From contig JAAYEF010000001.1 of the NCBI GenBank assembly GCA_012728875.1, forward strand, positions 1 through 49,458: a stretch of 49,458 nucleotides of DNA, read 5' to 3'. The notes beneath the pieces were generated by a model that made no database searches, was not told the DNA's origin, and saw nothing but the letters and a program-made list of their open reading frames with translations. Origin of the DNA: Candidatus Cloacimonadota bacterium. Its GTDB lineage: Bacteria; Cloacimonadota; Cloacimonadia; Cloacimonadales; Cloacimonadaceae. Position 1 is the stretch's first letter. Every line of letters starts with the position of its first letter. Made by a program: the position numbers and the translations under genes. Positions 25,232 through 34,055 of the stretch are shown here, piece by piece.

Positions 25232-28129
25232 ATGCTCTTGGATACAGAACTGATCGTGATCACGGATATCGGCAGCACCACCACCAAGGCGCTGCTTCTG
25301 GAAAATGATGGCAAGATTCCCAAGCTGATTGCGCTTGCGAACTCCGCCACAACGGTGGAAGCTCCGCAAAATGATGTGAGGCATGGACTTGTGAACGCAG
25401 CACGTGAATTGGAAAAAATCAGCGGCAAACGCCTGCTTTCGTCCCCGGAAGGGGTCGAACTCGACTGGGCGGAAAAGGTTGCCTATTTCAGCACCAGCAG
25501 CGCCGGAGGAGGTTTGCAGATTCTGGTGATCGGGCTCACGCTATACGATTCTGCCAGCAGCGCAAAACGCGGTGCCTACGGTGCCGGGGGTGTGATCTTG
25601 GATACCTTTGCCATCGACGACAAGCGCCAGGCCATGGAACAGATGCTGGCGATGCGAAACCTGCATCCAGATATGATCCTGCTTTGCGGCGGAACCGATG
25701 GCGGCGCCATTTCCGGCGTGCTGCGCATGGCAGAGATCGTACGCATCGCAAACCCCAGTCCAAAGTTTGACCTCCAAGGCAAGATCCCCGCCATCTATGC
25801 CGGCAACAAAGATGCCGCGCACATCATCCAAAAGCTGATCTCCAAAGAGTTTGACCTGCATATCCTGCCCAACATGCGCCCCAGTCCAGAGCAGGAAAAC
25901 CTGCGCCCCACCCAGGAAACCATTCAAACCCTGTTTATGGAAAACGTGATGGAACATGCGCCGGGCTATGCCAAAGTGAAGCCCAGCGTGAGCGCAGCCA
26001 TCATTCCCACACCTGTGGGAGTGCAAAATGCGCTGACGCTTTTGGCTCAGAATGAGAAACGGAACATCTTTGCCTTCGATATCGGCGGCGCCACCACCGA
26101 CGTTTTCAGCATCATAGACGGACATTTCCAAAGAACCGTGAGCGCCAATATGGGCATGAGCTACAGCGCTTGGAATATCCTGAAGGAATGTGGAACCCAA
26201 AACCTGCTGCGCTGGCTGCCAAACGAAATTGACGAGATAAAACTGCGCAACTATGTGGCAAACAAATGCCTCCACCCCACTTCGGTGCCAGAGCAGGAAA
26301 TGGAATATCGCATCGAACATGCCCTGACCCGGGAAGCTCTTGCAGTGGCCATCCGCCAACATCGGGAAATGCACTACAACACTGCAAAAATTGGCTATCT
26401 GGACAAACTCAAACAGGGCGAGATTGAAAAGTTTCAGATGCAGTTTGAGTTTCAGCGGGAAGATAAAAAACACAGTTTTTCAGAAAGCGAAATTGATGTG
26501 ATCATCGGTGCCGGCGGTGTTTTTGCCCATGCTCAATACCCCAATCAATCCCTGCTGATGCTTGTGGATGCGCTGCGTCCCAAGGGCGTCACAGAAATTT
26601 GGATCGACCGCGGTTTCATCTCTCCGCATCTGGGAGTTTTTGGCAATGCGGAACCTGAAAAAGCCCGCAGTTTATTGGAATCCATCTGCTTTGAAAAGAT
26701 CGGCTTGCACATCTCCCCCATCTTTGCACCCCGGCAAAAGAAAGAATTGTTCAGCCTGGCTGTGGAAACCGGTGATACCACCGACTTCCACCACTTCAAA
26801 GCGGGTCAGATTCTGTTCCTGCCTGCCGGGGAAAAAACCCTGCGTTTCAAAATCGGTTCAAGCTGCATGATCCCCTCCAAGCTCGATCTGAAGGAATTCA
26901 ATACCTCGCTGCCGGTCTTGATCGACACCAGAGCCGATGGCTACGCTCACCACGGCGAGCTTGAACAAGCCATGAAGCTTTATCCCACTCAGGAGACAGC
27001 TTCGGAAGCTCATGCCAAACAGCATCTGATTCCCCAAATGCCTGCGGGAACCTGGACCAAAAGAGTGGTGCTTTCCTATCTGGGTGACACAGATCCCAAA
27101 ATTGGTGACCGGGTCCAGCCCCAGGACGTTGTCGCTGTAAATCGTTACAATCCGCCACAGTTGTACATCATCAACGGTTTTGCGCGGATCCCAGAAATCA
27201 CTCCCGCCCAGATACAGGCAGCCTTGAAAGTGAAGGTTGGCTACCCGGTCGAGGCGGATCAGGTTTACGCCGTGCTGCCTTCTGAGCTAAAATTGCCGCG
27301 CCATGCCTCCGGCAGCCTGCGTTCCCCGGTTCGCGGAAAGATTGAATATATCGACCCGGATGTGGGCATCATGGTGGCGTCTGAGATTCAGGATTATTCT
27401 TCAAAGCCGGTGAAAGTGGACTATGCCCAAGCCCTGGGAATGCCTCCTAAAACTGCAAAACGCTATCTCGCAAAAAGGCTTGGCGACTTCGTTTATCGTG
27501 ATGAAGTTTTGGCAAAACGCGTGGAGCGCGGCTCTCATGGTGAACCGCCAGCCTTTGTGAAAGCACCATGCACAGGCACCGTCACCGAAATCGACACAGA
27601 GAAAGGAATTCTCACCCTCACCTACCTCCATTCGCCGCTGCTTTTTCCTGCGCATGTGCATGGAACCGTTACAGATGTGGATCCGGGACGCAGTGTGGAA
27701 ATCCAATATCAGGCCATCCGTCTGGAAGGCAGAATCGCCTTTGGCAAAGAGTGCCATGGCAGCTTTGTGGTTCTGGAAAACGAGGCGGACATCCTTGGAA
27801 ATGAGCTCAAGGGAAAGATCGTGGCACTGGCCTTTGCGCCCACTCGCAGCACACTGGAACAGCTTGCCAAACAGGGAATTGCGGGCCTGGTCTGCCATGA
27901 AATGGACGCCAGCGCTTTAACAAACTGGCTTGGCTTTGAGCCCGGAGTGATCAATACCGGAAATGAGACTCTGCCCTTTAACATCATGGTTTTGAACGGT
28001 TTTGGTCAAGCTGCGATGCCGCAGGAATTGATCTCGGCTCTGAAAAAGCATGATGACTGCTATCTCAATCCACATACACGCATCCGCGCCGGTGTGGTGA
28101 GACCATTTCTTGCCTTCCAACCAAGTTAA
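25232..28129 (+). CDS. MutL/GlmL-type ASKHA protein with long C-terminal extension
   Basis: The product has 965 residues. The N-terminal part matches the MutL/GlmL family found with B12-dependent aminomutases: ITDIGSTTTKALLL (phosphate-1 loop, near residue 10), YFSTSSAGGGLQILVIGLT, ILLCGGTDGG, and FAFDIGGATTDVFS (phosphate-2 loop, near 283), then VIIGAGGVFAHA. These are actin/Hsp70-type ATPase features; the role is thought to be protecting or reactivating a mutase. Standard members are about 460-600 residues. Here about 350 more follow, with beta-rich segments (SPVRGKIEYIDPDVGIMVAS; APCTGTVTEIDTEKGILTLTY) that resemble carrier/hammerhead folds. GGTGAAAAGGAG precedes the ATG. It stands between the mutase cluster (opposite strand) and the amine dehydrogenase genes. 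Family firm, exact partner unknown. Confidence 0.8.
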   Translation: MLLDTELIVITDIGSTTTKALLLENDGKIPKLIALANSATTVEAPQNDVRHGLVNAARELEKISGKRLLSSPEGVELDWAEKVAYFSTSSAGGGLQILVIGLTLYDSASSAKRGAYGAGGVILDTFAIDDKRQAMEQMLAMRNLHPDMILLCGGTDGGAISGVLRMAEIVRIANPSPKFDLQGKIPAIYAGNKDAAHIIQKLISKEFDLHILPNMRPSPEQENLRPTQETIQTLFMENVMEHAPGYAKVKPSVSAAIIPTPVGVQNALTLLAQNEKRNIFAFDIGGATTDVFSIIDGHFQRTVSANMGMSYSAWNILKECGTQNLLRWLPNEIDEIKLRNYVANKCLHPTSVPEQEMEYRIEHALTREALAVAIRQHREMHYNTAKIGYLDKLKQGEIEKFQMQFEFQREDKKHSFSESEIDVIIGAGGVFAHAQYPNQSLLMLVDALRPKGVTEIWIDRGFISPHLGVFGNAEPEKARSLLESICFEKIGLHISPIFAPRQKKELFSLAVETGDTTDFHHFKAGQILFLPAGEKTLRFKIGSSCMIPSKLDLKEFNTSLPVLIDTRADGYAHHGELEQAMKLYPTQETASEAHAKQHLIPQMPAGTWTKRVVLSYLGDTDPKIGDRVQPQDVVAVNRYNPPQLYIINGFARIPEITPAQIQAALKVKVGYPVEADQVYAVLPSELKLPRHASGSLRSPVRGKIEYIDPDVGIMVASEIQDYSSKPVKVDYAQALGMPPKTAKRYLAKRLGDFVYRDEVLAKRVERGSHGEPPAFVKAPCTGTVTEIDTEKGILTLTYLHSPLLFPAHVHGTVTDVDPGRSVEIQYQAIRLEGRIAFGKECHGSFVVLENEADILGNELKGKIVALAFAPTRSTLEQLAKQGIAGLVCHEMDASALTNWLGFEPGVINTGNETLPFNIMVLNGFGQAAMPQELISALKKHDDCYLNPHTRIRAGVVRPFLAFQPS

Positions 28130-28297
28130 GTCTCTTGTACACAAAGGACTTGGACTAGACCAGAAGAAAAAACCAAGGCTTCCCAAGTCGCGCCCAAACT
28201 GATACGGAATCGGTCAAACTGAGCTTTTCCTTGACACGAAAAGGCGTTCAAACTTTTTGAGGCAAAAGAAATTTTAGCCAAGGAGCCTTTTCCGAGC

Positions 28298-30376
28298 ATG
28301 GAAAATAAGCGAATCGAGAGGCATCCGATACTTCCCGTCCCAGACAGGGAAGACATCCTCTTCACCTTCAACGGCAAGCCGCTGCACGCAAAAAAAGGCG
28401 AGATGATCTCGTCGGCCCTGATTGCCAATGGCATCAACGTTTTTGGCCATCACCACAAGGATGGCAGCGCACAGGGAATCTTTTGTGCGAACGGACAATG
28501 TGCCAAATGCACCGTGATTGTGGACGGAATTGCCATAAAATCTTGTATGACTGCGGTCACACCGGGCATGGAAGTGTTTTCAGCAGAAGGACTTCCAGAG
28601 CTGCCAGAAGATGGCGGCAAGCCCGAAAGACAGGCGATCGAAGAACTGGAAACCGATGTGCTGATCATCGGCGGCGGCCCTTCCGGCCTTGCAGCAGCGG
28701 TGGAACTGGGCAAACGCGGCATCCAAACCCTGCTCATCGACGACAAACACGCCCTGGGCGGAAAACTGGTGCTGCAAACCCACAAGTTTTTTGGCAGTGA
28801 AGAAGACAGCCACGCCGGAGTGCGCGGTCACGACATTGGCAAGCTGCTGGCGGCGGAACTGGCATCCCACCCTTCCGTGGAAGTGTGGCTGAACAGCACC
28901 GCCATCTACGTTTTCAGCGACCAAAAAGTGGGCATCCTGAAAGACGGCGTCTATAAGATCGTGACCCCCAAGCGCATCCTGAACGCCGCCGGTGCCCGGG
29001 AAAAGTTTTTGCGTTTCAGCGGCAACCATCTGGCACGCATCTACGGAGCCGGAGCCTTTCAAACCCTGGTGAACCGAGACTTGGTGCGTCCCACACAGCG
29101 GCTTTTCATCATTGGCGGCGGAAACGTCGGTTTGATCGCGGGTTACCATGCCCTGCAGGCAGGCATCGAAGTTGTGGGCCTGGCGGAAGCAATGCCCCGC
29201 TGCGGCGGCTACAAGGTTCATGCAGACAAACTTGCCCGCCTGGGAGTGCCCATCTACACATCCCACAGCATTTTGAGTGCGAACGGAAACGAAACCGTGG
29301 AAAGCGTCACCATCACGCAGATTGACGATAAATTCCAGCGCATCCCCGGCACGGAAAAAAGCTTCGACTGCGACACCGTGCTCATCGCCGTGGGTTTGGA
29401 TTCACTTTCCGAATTCACACAACAGGCCTTGGATGCAGGCATTCCGGTCTATGCCGCGGGAGACGCGCTGGAAATTGCGGAAGCCTCCTCCGCCATGTTC
29501 AATGGCAAGATTGCCGGGCTGAGCATTGCCCGCGAATGCGGACATCCGGAAGTGGGCGAGGTTCCACTGGAATGGCTTGCCAAAGCCCAGGTGCTCAAAT
29601 CCCATCCCGGTGCCATCAAGGATTATCAGGATGAGCTTCCGGAAGAAGGTGTCTTCCCCGTGATCCATTGCCTGCAGGAGATTCCCTGCAATCCATGCAC
29701 CACGGTGTGTCCCACAAACTCAATTCACACCGAAGACGGCAGCCTCATGGCTTTGCCGCTTTACGATGGAAGCTGCATCGGCTGCGCAAAATGCGTGCTG
29801 ATCTGCCCCGGCTTGGCAATCACTTTGGTGGACTATCGCAAAGACCCGGAAAACCCCACCATCACAATGCCTTACGAAGTTTTCAACATCCCGCGCAAGG
29901 TGGGCGACGCTTTGGAATTGGTGGATATCGATGGCAACGACCTTGGCAGCTTTGCCGCAGTTTCCGTGGTGGAAATGAAGGATCGCCAAACCCAGTTGGT
30001 GCGGGTGCAAGTGCCCCGTGCCATTGCAAAGAAGGTGGCTTCCTTCAGGATTCAAGCCGCCCAAGTGAGCCAGCCTTTGCCCGAACCCATCTTCAATGAA
30101 AAACCTGCCGACGATGCCATGATCTGCCTCTGTGAAAAAGTGACCGTTGGCAGAGTTCGCAGCCTGATCCGCAGCGGAATCACAAACCTGAACCATATCA
30201 AAGCCATCACCAGAGCAGGAATGGGTCCCTGCGGCGCAAAAACCTGTGAAACCCTGATCAAAAACCTGCTTCGCGAAGAAGGCATCCCGGTGGAACAGGT
30301 GGTGCCAAACACCAAACGTCCCGTTTTTGTGGAAGTTTCCCTGGGCAAATTCCCGCAGGGAGGTTCGGATGAATAA
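28298..30376 (+). CDS. Amine/proline dehydrogenase-type alpha subunit (Fe-S flavoprotein, HcnAB-like)
   Basis: The 692-residue product combines four modules. First, a 2Fe-2S domain (FCANGQCAKC near residue 62, with a later SC). Second, an FAD fold (DVLIIGGGPSGLAAAVELG near 122) with a second dinucleotide loop (RLFIIGGGNVGLIAGYHAL near 270). Third, a ferredoxin-type pair (PCNPCTTVCPTNSI and CIGCAKCVLICPG, near 465 and 495). Fourth, a BFD-like 2Fe-2S tail (ICLCEKVTVGRVRSLI ... GMGPCGAKTCETLI). This layout is that of the alpha chain of heteromeric proline, sarcosine, glycine or opine dehydrogenases. It overlaps the beta-chain gene by eight bases. AAGGAG lies rather far (about 14 bases) from the ATG. 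Substrate cannot be read from sequence. Confidence 0.85.
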   Translation: MENKRIERHPILPVPDREDILFTFNGKPLHAKKGEMISSALIANGINVFGHHHKDGSAQGIFCANGQCAKCTVIVDGIAIKSCMTAVTPGMEVFSAEGLPELPEDGGKPERQAIEELETDVLIIGGGPSGLAAAVELGKRGIQTLLIDDKHALGGKLVLQTHKFFGSEEDSHAGVRGHDIGKLLAAELASHPSVEVWLNSTAIYVFSDQKVGILKDGVYKIVTPKRILNAAGAREKFLRFSGNHLARIYGAGAFQTLVNRDLVRPTQRLFIIGGGNVGLIAGYHALQAGIEVVGLAEAMPRCGGYKVHADKLARLGVPIYTSHSILSANGNETVESVTITQIDDKFQRIPGTEKSFDCDTVLIAVGLDSLSEFTQQALDAGIPVYAAGDALEIAEASSAMFNGKIAGLSIARECGHPEVGEVPLEWLAKAQVLKSHPGAIKDYQDELPEEGVFPVIHCLQEIPCNPCTTVCPTNSIHTEDGSLMALPLYDGSCIGCAKCVLICPGLAITLVDYRKDPENPTITMPYEVFNIPRKVGDALELVDIDGNDLGSFAAVSVVEMKDRQTQLVRVQVPRAIAKKVASFRIQAAQVSQPLPEPIFNEKPADDAMICLCEKVTVGRVRSLIRSGITNLNHIKAITRAGMGPCGAKTCETLIKNLLREEGIPVEQVVPNTKRPVFVEVSLGKFPQGGSDE

Positions 30377-31517
30377 GGTTTATGACGTTGTGGTGATCGG
30401 CGCTGGTTCGATCGGGCTTCCCGCATCCTTGGAACTGGCTTTGAAGGGGCTGAAAGTATTGGTTTTGGAAGCCGAAAGCTCCCCCGGGCAAATGAACAAC
30501 AAAAAAGCCATCGGCGGAGTTCGCGCCACGCACAGCGACTTTGGCAAAATCAGCGTTTGCCAGCGTTCCATCGAGATCATGAAACACTGGCAGGAAGAGT
30601 TTGGTGACGAGATCGGCTGGCTGAGCAACGGTTACAGCTATCCCGCCTACACGCAGGAAGATGAAGCCTCCCTCAAAAACCTGATGCAGACCCAGCATGA
30701 GTTTGGTTTGAACATCCGCTGGGTCGAGCCCGATGAATACAACGAACTGGTTCCCGGCGTGAATATGAAAGATCTGCGCGGTTCCACCTACTCACCTGAA
30801 GATGGAAGCTGTTCGCCGCTCCTGCTCGGTTCAGCCTACTTTTTCCGAGCCCAAAAAGCCGGGGTGGATTTCCGTTTCAACGAACACGTGACCGGCTTTG
30901 AGTTTGACGGCCCGCGCATCAGCAAAGTTGTCACGGATAAAGGCTCCTACGCTGCCGGAACGGTGATCAACGCCTCTGGAAACAACGCCCGCGAAATCGG
31001 CGCTCTGGCTGGGGTGGATCTGCCCGTGTTTCCAGACAACCACGAAGCCGGCATCACCGAGCCGGTCAAACGCTTCATGGGGCCGATGGTGGTGGATATG
31101 CGCAAGCGTCCCGGCTCATCAAACTTCTATTTCTACCAACACATCGAAGGTCCGGTGATCTTTTGCATCACCCCGGATCCGCCCATTTTGGGTGTGGACA
31201 ACCGCAGCAGTTCTGTGTTTCTGCCGCTTTGCAGCAAGCGCATGCTGGAGGTCTTGCCCAGACTGCGCCACCTGAAAGTGCGCCGCACCTGGCGCGGACA
31301 GTATCCCATGACCCCGGACGGCTTCCCCATCGTGGGAAAAACCGGGGGAAATTTGATCAACGCCGTGGGCATGTGCGGTCAGGGCTTCATGCTGGGACCC
31401 GGATTGGCGGAGTTGCTCGCCCGCATTTGCCTGGATGAATTGCAGCCAAACGACGAAAGGATACTTGCCAGCTTTGATCTGAGCCGCGACTTCAGCGGCA
31501 TGGAAGCCTTCAAATAA
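30369..31517 (+). CDS. FAD-dependent amine oxidoreductase, beta subunit (DAO/HcnC-like)
   Basis: The ATG at 30369 follows GGGAGG and gives 382 residues beginning MNKVYDVVVIGAGSIGLPAS, the FAD-binding GxGxxG at the usual place; a longer frame back into the alpha gene is rejected. Other D-amino-acid-oxidase family marks: KKAIGGVRATHSDFGKI, TVINASGNNAREIG, and the end block PMTPDGFPIVGKTGG...GMCGQGFMLGPGLAELLA. The eight-base overlap with the Fe-S alpha gene makes a heteromeric dehydrogenase likely, passing electrons from an amine or imino acid through FAD to the clusters. In an amino-acid fermenter, proline, sarcosine or glycine are reasonable substrates, but that is inference. A strong terminator follows. 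Confidence 0.87.
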   Translation: MNKVYDVVVIGAGSIGLPASLELALKGLKVLVLEAESSPGQMNNKKAIGGVRATHSDFGKISVCQRSIEIMKHWQEEFGDEIGWLSNGYSYPAYTQEDEASLKNLMQTQHEFGLNIRWVEPDEYNELVPGVNMKDLRGSTYSPEDGSCSPLLLGSAYFFRAQKAGVDFRFNEHVTGFEFDGPRISKVVTDKGSYAAGTVINASGNNAREIGALAGVDLPVFPDNHEAGITEPVKRFMGPMVVDMRKRPGSSNFYFYQHIEGPVIFCITPDPPILGVDNRSSSVFLPLCSKRMLEVLPRLRHLKVRRTWRGQYPMTPDGFPIVGKTGGNLINAVGMCGQGFMLGPGLAELLARICLDELQPNDERILASFDLSRDFSGMEAFK

Positions 31518-31540
31518 CTTCAACCCGACAGACTTATACC

Positions 31541-31572
31541 AAGCCGCGTTCATCCCAGCGCGGCTTTTTTTT
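31541..31572 (+). terminator. Terminator of the amine dehydrogenase operon
   Basis: AAGCCGCG and CGCGGCTT pair across a short loop and run into eight T residues, 23 bases after the stop. Confidence 0.85.
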
Positions 31573-31593
31573 CCCTCAAAAATCCGCACATAG

Positions 31594-31622
31594 GAAAAGC
31601 GCCCGGATCATCCAGGCGCTTG
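31594..31622 (-). terminator. Terminator of the TPR lipoprotein gene
   Basis: Minus strand AAGCGCC-tggatgatcc-GGGCGCTT followed by TTCC. It is back-to-back with the plus-strand terminator at 31541. Confidence 0.65.
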
Positions 31623-31653
31623 CAATCTATATTGGGTTATGGAGTTTTCAGGT

Positions 31654-33258
31654 TTAGAGTTTGCTCAGCAGATCGTTGACCCTGCTCAGGCGGGTGTTGA
31701 TGTCGCGCACGGCATCAGAATCGTTGGTTCTGTTGCGGGCAGAGTTCAGGTGTTCGCGAGCCTTGCTCAAATGTGACTGTGCGGTAGATTTTGCGGCGTC
31801 ACGATCTTTCCTGAGGCTGGTGGCTTTTTTACCGACTGCCTTGGAAGCCTGCTGGTCCAGATCCAGATATTTGTTGTAGGCATCGGTGCCGCGGGATTGG
31901 AACACGGAAGCCAACACAATGTAAGGCTGGTGGAGGCTGGAATCCTTGGAGATGGTGAGGTTGGCATTACTTTCCGCTTCACTCAGCTTGTTTTGACCCA
32001 GGTAGATAGCCGCAAGGTTCAGATATGAAAAGGCGTTGTTCGGAGCCACTCTCTTCAAGGCGTTGGCGGTTTCGATGGCTTTGGTGTCCTTCTTGTCCGC
32101 GCGATACAGGCCAATCAGGTTCAGATAGGCGTTAACGTTTTCAGCATCGTTTTTGATGATGCTTTCATATCTGTCGATGGCGTCTTGAATGCGGCCGCTC
32201 TTTTGATAGGCTGTGGCAAGGCTGCGGCTCACGGTGTCGTTATCCGGAGCAAATTCAAACGCCTTTTCCAGCCTGGGAATGGCTTCCACATATCTCTCTT
32301 CCTCAAAGAGCATCAAAGCCAGACGAATGTTCGCAGCTTGGTTTTCAGGCTCGAGTTCCAGGGCTTTGTTGAAGGAGTTTTTGGCTTTGTTTTTGTTGCC
32401 AAGCTGGTCGTGAAGGTTACCCACAGCCAGCCAGGTTTCAGCATCCTGCAGATGTTCAGCCAGGCTTTCCATCACGCTCAAGCGCTTTTCAGGCTGGTTG
32501 GTTTTTTCATAAAGTTCCATCAAAGCCACGGCAATGCGCTGTTCCCTGGGGTCCAATTCCAAGCCGGCGATAAAGGTTTCCTCGGCTTTGGAGTTGTTGT
32601 TCATTTTCTCGTAGGTGTTGCCCAGATAGTAGTAGGCGTCAACCTTATCCGGCTTCAACGCCACCACCTGCTGAAGGTTTTCCAGAGCTTTGTGGTAGTT
32701 TTCATTGTTGTAGAAGTTTGTGCCCAGATTGAAAATCTTGTCCATTTCGCCGGAAACAAAGTTGTCGAGCTCTTCCATCAAGCCTTTTTCCATCGCTGCC
32801 CAGCGGCTTTCTCTTTCCTTGCCAACGTTGAAGTTGGATTGTTTGACGTCTCCGGAAAGGGTGCTGTAGAAACGCATGGAAACGCTGTAAAGCCCGGATC
32901 TGCTTTCGCTTACGTTGCCAACAACGATCACGTCGGCTTCAAGATTTTTGGAAATCTCAGCCAGTTCATCTTTTTCAAGCTCTTCCACGTCTGTGTAGCC
33001 GGTTTCCTTGAAGTCGCGAGCTGTTTCGGCCATGTCCAGCAAGGTGTAGTTCGCATGTTTGTCAAAGGTGAGATCAAGATCTCTAACTGTCAGTATTTTG
33101 GTGATATAACGGCTGGAGCTGTCCAGGGCTTTCAAGGGAAGGATCGCCACCTGGGTGGTGATTTCCGCTTTTTCAACCTTTTGATGGACGGTCTTGTTGC
33201 CTGCGCAGGCGAAAAGCCCAAGCATGACAAGCAGGCCGATTACTATCCATTTTCTCAT
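31654..33258 (-). CDS. TPR-repeat lipoprotein with CsgG-like N-terminal region
   Basis: The product has 534 residues. The lipobox is LGLFAC at about residue 18, so it is a lipoprotein. Residues 35-170 have the alternating pattern of CsgG/curli-assembly-type domains (VAILPLKALDSSSRYI, LEADVIVVGNVSESRSGLYSV). From about residue 185 a series of tetratricopeptide repeats runs to 470 (KALENLQQVVALKPDKVDAYYYLG; EAIPRLEKAFEFAPDNDTVSRSLA). The last 60 residues are a charged coiled-coil (KDRDAAKSTAQSHLSKAREHL). TPR lipoproteins of this sort usually scaffold envelope complexes. GGAGGAATA precedes the ATG, and TATAAT lies 28 bases upstream of it. It stands alone, convergent to the dehydrogenase operon. 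Confidence 0.85.
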   Translation of the reverse strand: MRKWIVIGLLVMLGLFACAGNKTVHQKVEKAEITTQVAILPLKALDSSSRYITKILTVRDLDLTFDKHANYTLLDMAETARDFKETGYTDVEELEKDELAEISKNLEADVIVVGNVSESRSGLYSVSMRFYSTLSGDVKQSNFNVGKERESRWAAMEKGLMEELDNFVSGEMDKIFNLGTNFYNNENYHKALENLQQVVALKPDKVDAYYYLGNTYEKMNNNSKAEETFIAGLELDPREQRIAVALMELYEKTNQPEKRLSVMESLAEHLQDAETWLAVGNLHDQLGNKNKAKNSFNKALELEPENQAANIRLALMLFEEERYVEAIPRLEKAFEFAPDNDTVSRSLATAYQKSGRIQDAIDRYESIIKNDAENVNAYLNLIGLYRADKKDTKAIETANALKRVAPNNAFSYLNLAAIYLGQNKLSEAESNANLTISKDSSLHQPYIVLASVFQSRGTDAYNKYLDLDQQASKAVGKKATSLRKDRDAAKSTAQSHLSKAREHLNSARNRTNDSDAVRDINTRLSRVNDLLSKL

Positions 33259-33320
33259 TATTCCTCCAGGAAATCATTTTTATCATTATAATGGCAAATC
33301 ATTTTTGCTTACCTTATCTG

Positions 33321-34055
33321 TCAAGAAAAAGCTTGGTGAGGCGTCACGGGTTTGAGCCTCAAAGTTCCGTGGCTAATCTGCTGCAGCTCTCCCCTATCCG
33401 CGCGCAAAAGCAGAAAACCTTCGCCGGAGAGTCCTGAGATCACGCCGGAAACAGTATTTTGACCCATCATCGCCACAGCCTGTTTTCCAAGCCCATAAAG
33501 CACTTTGGCGCATTGCTTTAGATAGTGTTCCGGTTCGTGAAGCAAATGAGAGTTCTTTTCCACTCTGTTTACGATGAGACGAGCCATAAATTCATTGGAA
33601 ACGGGCATTCCCAAGCTCTGACAAAGCGAAGCCGCAGCGTGGGAACGCAACTGTTCATCCAGCGCCACATTTGTGTTTATCCCAATTCCAATCAGATATT
33701 TAGAATTATTTTGCTGATATGAACACAAGATTCCCGCCAGTTTTTTCCCATCAAGGAAAAGGTCGTTGGGCCATTTCACCTTGAGATCCTGCAAAGCGTA
33801 AATATCGCTTAAAAGTTCCCAAAGGCAGAAGCCCACATACAGCGGAAAGGATGCCACACTGGCGGGATGGATGAGGTCGAAACTGAGCCAGAGCCCGCCC
33901 AAAGGCGAATGCCAACTGTTTCCATCGCGCCCCATGCCGGACTTTTGCCTTCCAGCGCGCACGATCCATCCATCCGCAGCGGCTCCCAGTTCAGCCAGCT
34001 TCTCATATTCCAGCTTTGTGCTGTCCAAGTTGTGAAGGTAAAGCCTTGTCTTCAT
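33321..34055 (-). CDS. birA: Biotin-[acetyl-CoA-carboxylase] ligase
   Basis: The 244-residue product attaches biotin to carboxylase carrier proteins through biotinyl-AMP. It has GRQKSGMGRDGNSWHSPLGG (biotin/AMP loop, usual GRGRxGRxW), VKWPNDLFLDGKKLAGILC (catalytic lysine segment) and IGIGINTNV. The N-terminal repressor helix-turn-helix of E. coli BirA is absent, so it is the short, enzyme-only form. A small C-terminal SH3-like domain is present (NTVSGVISGLSGEGFLLLRAD). The gene overlaps the queA stop by four bases and is the last of the coaBC-SDR-queA-birA run. Confidence 0.95.
   Translation of the reverse strand: MKTRLYLHNLDSTKLEYEKLAELGAAADGWIVRAGRQKSGMGRDGNSWHSPLGGLWLSFDLIHPASVASFPLYVGFCLWELLSDIYALQDLKVKWPNDLFLDGKKLAGILCSYQQNNSKYLIGIGINTNVALDEQLRSHAAASLCQSLGMPVSNEFMARLIVNRVEKNSHLLHEPEHYLKQCAKVLYGLGKQAVAMMGQNTVSGVISGLSGEGFLLLRADRGELQQISHGTLRLKPVTPHQAFS

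Noticed and set aside
32185-33291. 368-residue open frame antisense to the TPR lipoprotein
   Set aside because: Phe/Val/His-rich shadow of TPR codons; the minus-strand gene has signal peptide, lipobox and repeats.
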